A stretch of 6,002 bases of DNA from CAZUFB01 sp964619775 (GTDB lineage Bacteria > Actinomycetota > Coriobacteriia > Coriobacteriales > UMGS124). Where the stretch lies: assembly GCA_964619775.1 (NCBI GenBank), contig CAZUFB010000114.1, positions 1 to 6,002 of the forward strand, written 5' to 3'. A program made the translations under genes and the position numbers. Positions 5,433 through 6,002 of the stretch are shown here, piece by piece. Position 1 is the stretch's first letter. The number at the start of each line of letters is the position of its first letter. Under the pieces are notes generated by a model. It had not been told where the DNA came from. It was given only the letters and a program-made list of their open reading frames with translations, and searched no databases.

Positions 5433-5839
5433 ATCCTCATGGAGCTCATAGACGAACAAGGCAGTGAAGACGCGGCCCGAGAGGCCATCGAATACCGCCT
5501 TCGCAAGGCGCTCGACATGGCAGTCGCCAACGGCACATGCTGGCACATGCTGTATCTAAGACAAACAATACTTGGAGGCCCCTCTCGGAAGAGGCACTCG
5601 TTTGCGCGCACTGCATGCAGGCCGGCCTTCCCGAGGAGCTCGAAACGGTGTTCAAGATGGGAACGTTCAACGCCGCCCGTAACGCCCTGCTCGAGGATTA
5701 CGGCACATCCCTCGGATGCAAAGCCGACCTCGTGGTCCTTGACAGCTCCTCCCCCAGCTCGGCGATTGTCGAACAGGCCAAAAAGCTCTGTGTGATTAAG
5801 GGCGGAAAAATTGTTGCCCGGAACGGGGAACTCGTATAG
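5433..5839 (+). pseudogene. Remnant of a cytosine-deaminase-like amidohydrolase, internally deleted
   Basis: Two fragments of one amidohydrolase gene are joined out of frame. The first (frame of the ATG at 5439, closed upstream by TGA 5430-5432) reads AIEYRLRKALDMAVANGT, like the helix and strand just before the HVD metal-site region of cytosine deaminases. At about 5532-5541 the frame switches and the second fragment (frame of 5537, stop TAG 5837-5839) gives LPEELETVFKMGTFNAARNA, LLEDYGTSLGCKADLVVLD and VIKGGKIVARNGE, the standard C-terminal tail of the family. About 200 residues are missing between them, including the metal-binding histidines and aspartate, and the N-terminus is gone as well. 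Intact relatives are about 400-430 residues. No Shine-Dalgarno site precedes either ATG. The product would have used zinc or iron to deaminate a pyrimidine or hydrolyse a related ring; no activity can remain. Confidence 0.75.
5532..5551 (+). repeat. 10-bp tandem repeat at the amidohydrolase deletion junction
   Basis: GGCACATGCT occurs twice in succession (5532-5541, 5542-5551) exactly where the two amidohydrolase fragments change frame. It may be a slippage duplication, or it may have arisen when deletion fused an AACGGC-like sequence of the N-terminal part to a similar site in the C-terminal part. Confidence 0.6.
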
Positions 5840-5864
5840 TCGCCGAGAAATCCCAGCGAGCTGA

Positions 5865-5881
5865 CCTGTTTGAAAAACAGG
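5865..5881. terminator. Small hairpin downstream of the amidohydrolase remnant
   Basis: CCTGTTT (5865-5871) pairs with AAACAGG (5875-5881) around a 3-base loop. On the minus strand its T-rich arm (GCCTGTTTTTC) directly follows the strong hairpin at 5884-5916, so it can supply the U tract for a terminator reading leftward. Confidence 0.4.
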
Positions 5882-5883
5882 CA

Positions 5884-5916
5884 GGCGGCGCACCTCTTGC
5901 ACGGAGGTGCGCCGCC
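5884..5916. terminator. Strong 13-bp hairpin, probable bidirectional terminator
   Basis: GGCGGCGCACCTC (5884-5896) and GAGGTGCGCCGCC (5904-5916) form a perfect 13-bp stem with a 7-base loop. On the plus strand it lies 45 bases after the amidohydrolase stop but is followed only by GTTAATC. On the minus strand it is followed by TGCCTGTTTTTC, a better U tract. It could therefore end a minus-strand gene entering from beyond position 6002. Confidence 0.6.
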
Positions 5917-6002
5917 GTTAATCGGGCAAGCAAGCCAAAAGCCAGATCCCGCTAGCCCGACAGCCTCCCTTTCGCGACCCTACAGCGTCTCGAGGTCGGA
6001 AA

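Noticed and set aside
5537..5839. A small 100-residue gene starting at ATG 5537
   Set aside because: Its C-terminal three quarters are plainly the tail of a longer amidohydrolase, it lacks the metal-binding residues and there is no Shine-Dalgarno site, so it is part of a pseudogene.
5363..5902. Minus-strand open frame of 179 codons opposite the amidohydrolase remnant
   Set aside because: It begins within the promoter repeats and runs through both hairpins, has no motif, and the opposite strand carries clear amidohydrolase signatures.
5980..6002. Last codons of a minus-strand gene (SDLETL then TAG)
   Set aside because: Six codons are not enough to call a gene; kept only as an observation tied to the nearby hairpins.

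Overview
The window looks like chromosomal DNA from a GC-rich, anaerobic actinobacterium of the Coriobacteriia/Eggerthellaceae type (Eggerthella or Gordonibacter relatives). That is inference. It rests on high-GC codon use, a secreted-type FAD_binding_2 flavoprotein paired with its own regulator, the remains of a second flavoprotein of the same superfamily, and a DUF4143-type ATPase, all of which are abundant in these genomes. No 16S or other marker gene is present.

Layout. Positions 1-274 hold no gene I can name, but the minus strand has coding-like composition interrupted by a TGA at 96-98. Positions 275-1897 (minus) carry an intact flavoprotein oxidoreductase with a Tat-like signal peptide whose second arginine is serine. 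A 271-bp intergenic region (1898-2168) holds a dyad that fits a LysR-type T-N11-A box. Positions 2169-3092 (plus) encode a LysR-family regulator, divergent from the flavoprotein. I see no gene in 3093-3271. A minus-strand terminator lies at 3272-3310. It follows the wreck of a second flavoprotein (about 3348-3797, minus), which has lost its N-terminus and a central block. Positions 3798-3975 are coding-like but unassigned. Positions 3976-5298 (minus) encode an intact 440-residue AAA ATPase with a C-terminal PD-(D/E)XK-like region. Its upstream region has a recognisable promoter overlaid by three 22-23 bp direct repeats and a palindrome. Positions 5433-5839 (plus) are a cytosine-deaminase-like amidohydrolase reduced to two joined fragments. 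Two hairpins at 5865-5916 close this region, possibly terminating transcription from both sides.

How it fits together. The left half reads as a classic regulator/target pair: a LysR protein that probably controls its divergent flavoprotein, an exported or membrane-proximal reductase of unknown acceptor. The right half is a degraded stretch in which the only intact gene is the ATPase, flanked by two internally deleted metabolic pseudogenes. The most interesting feature is the ATPase with its repeat-studded promoter, which suggests autoregulation and an accessory, possibly mobile or selfish, role.
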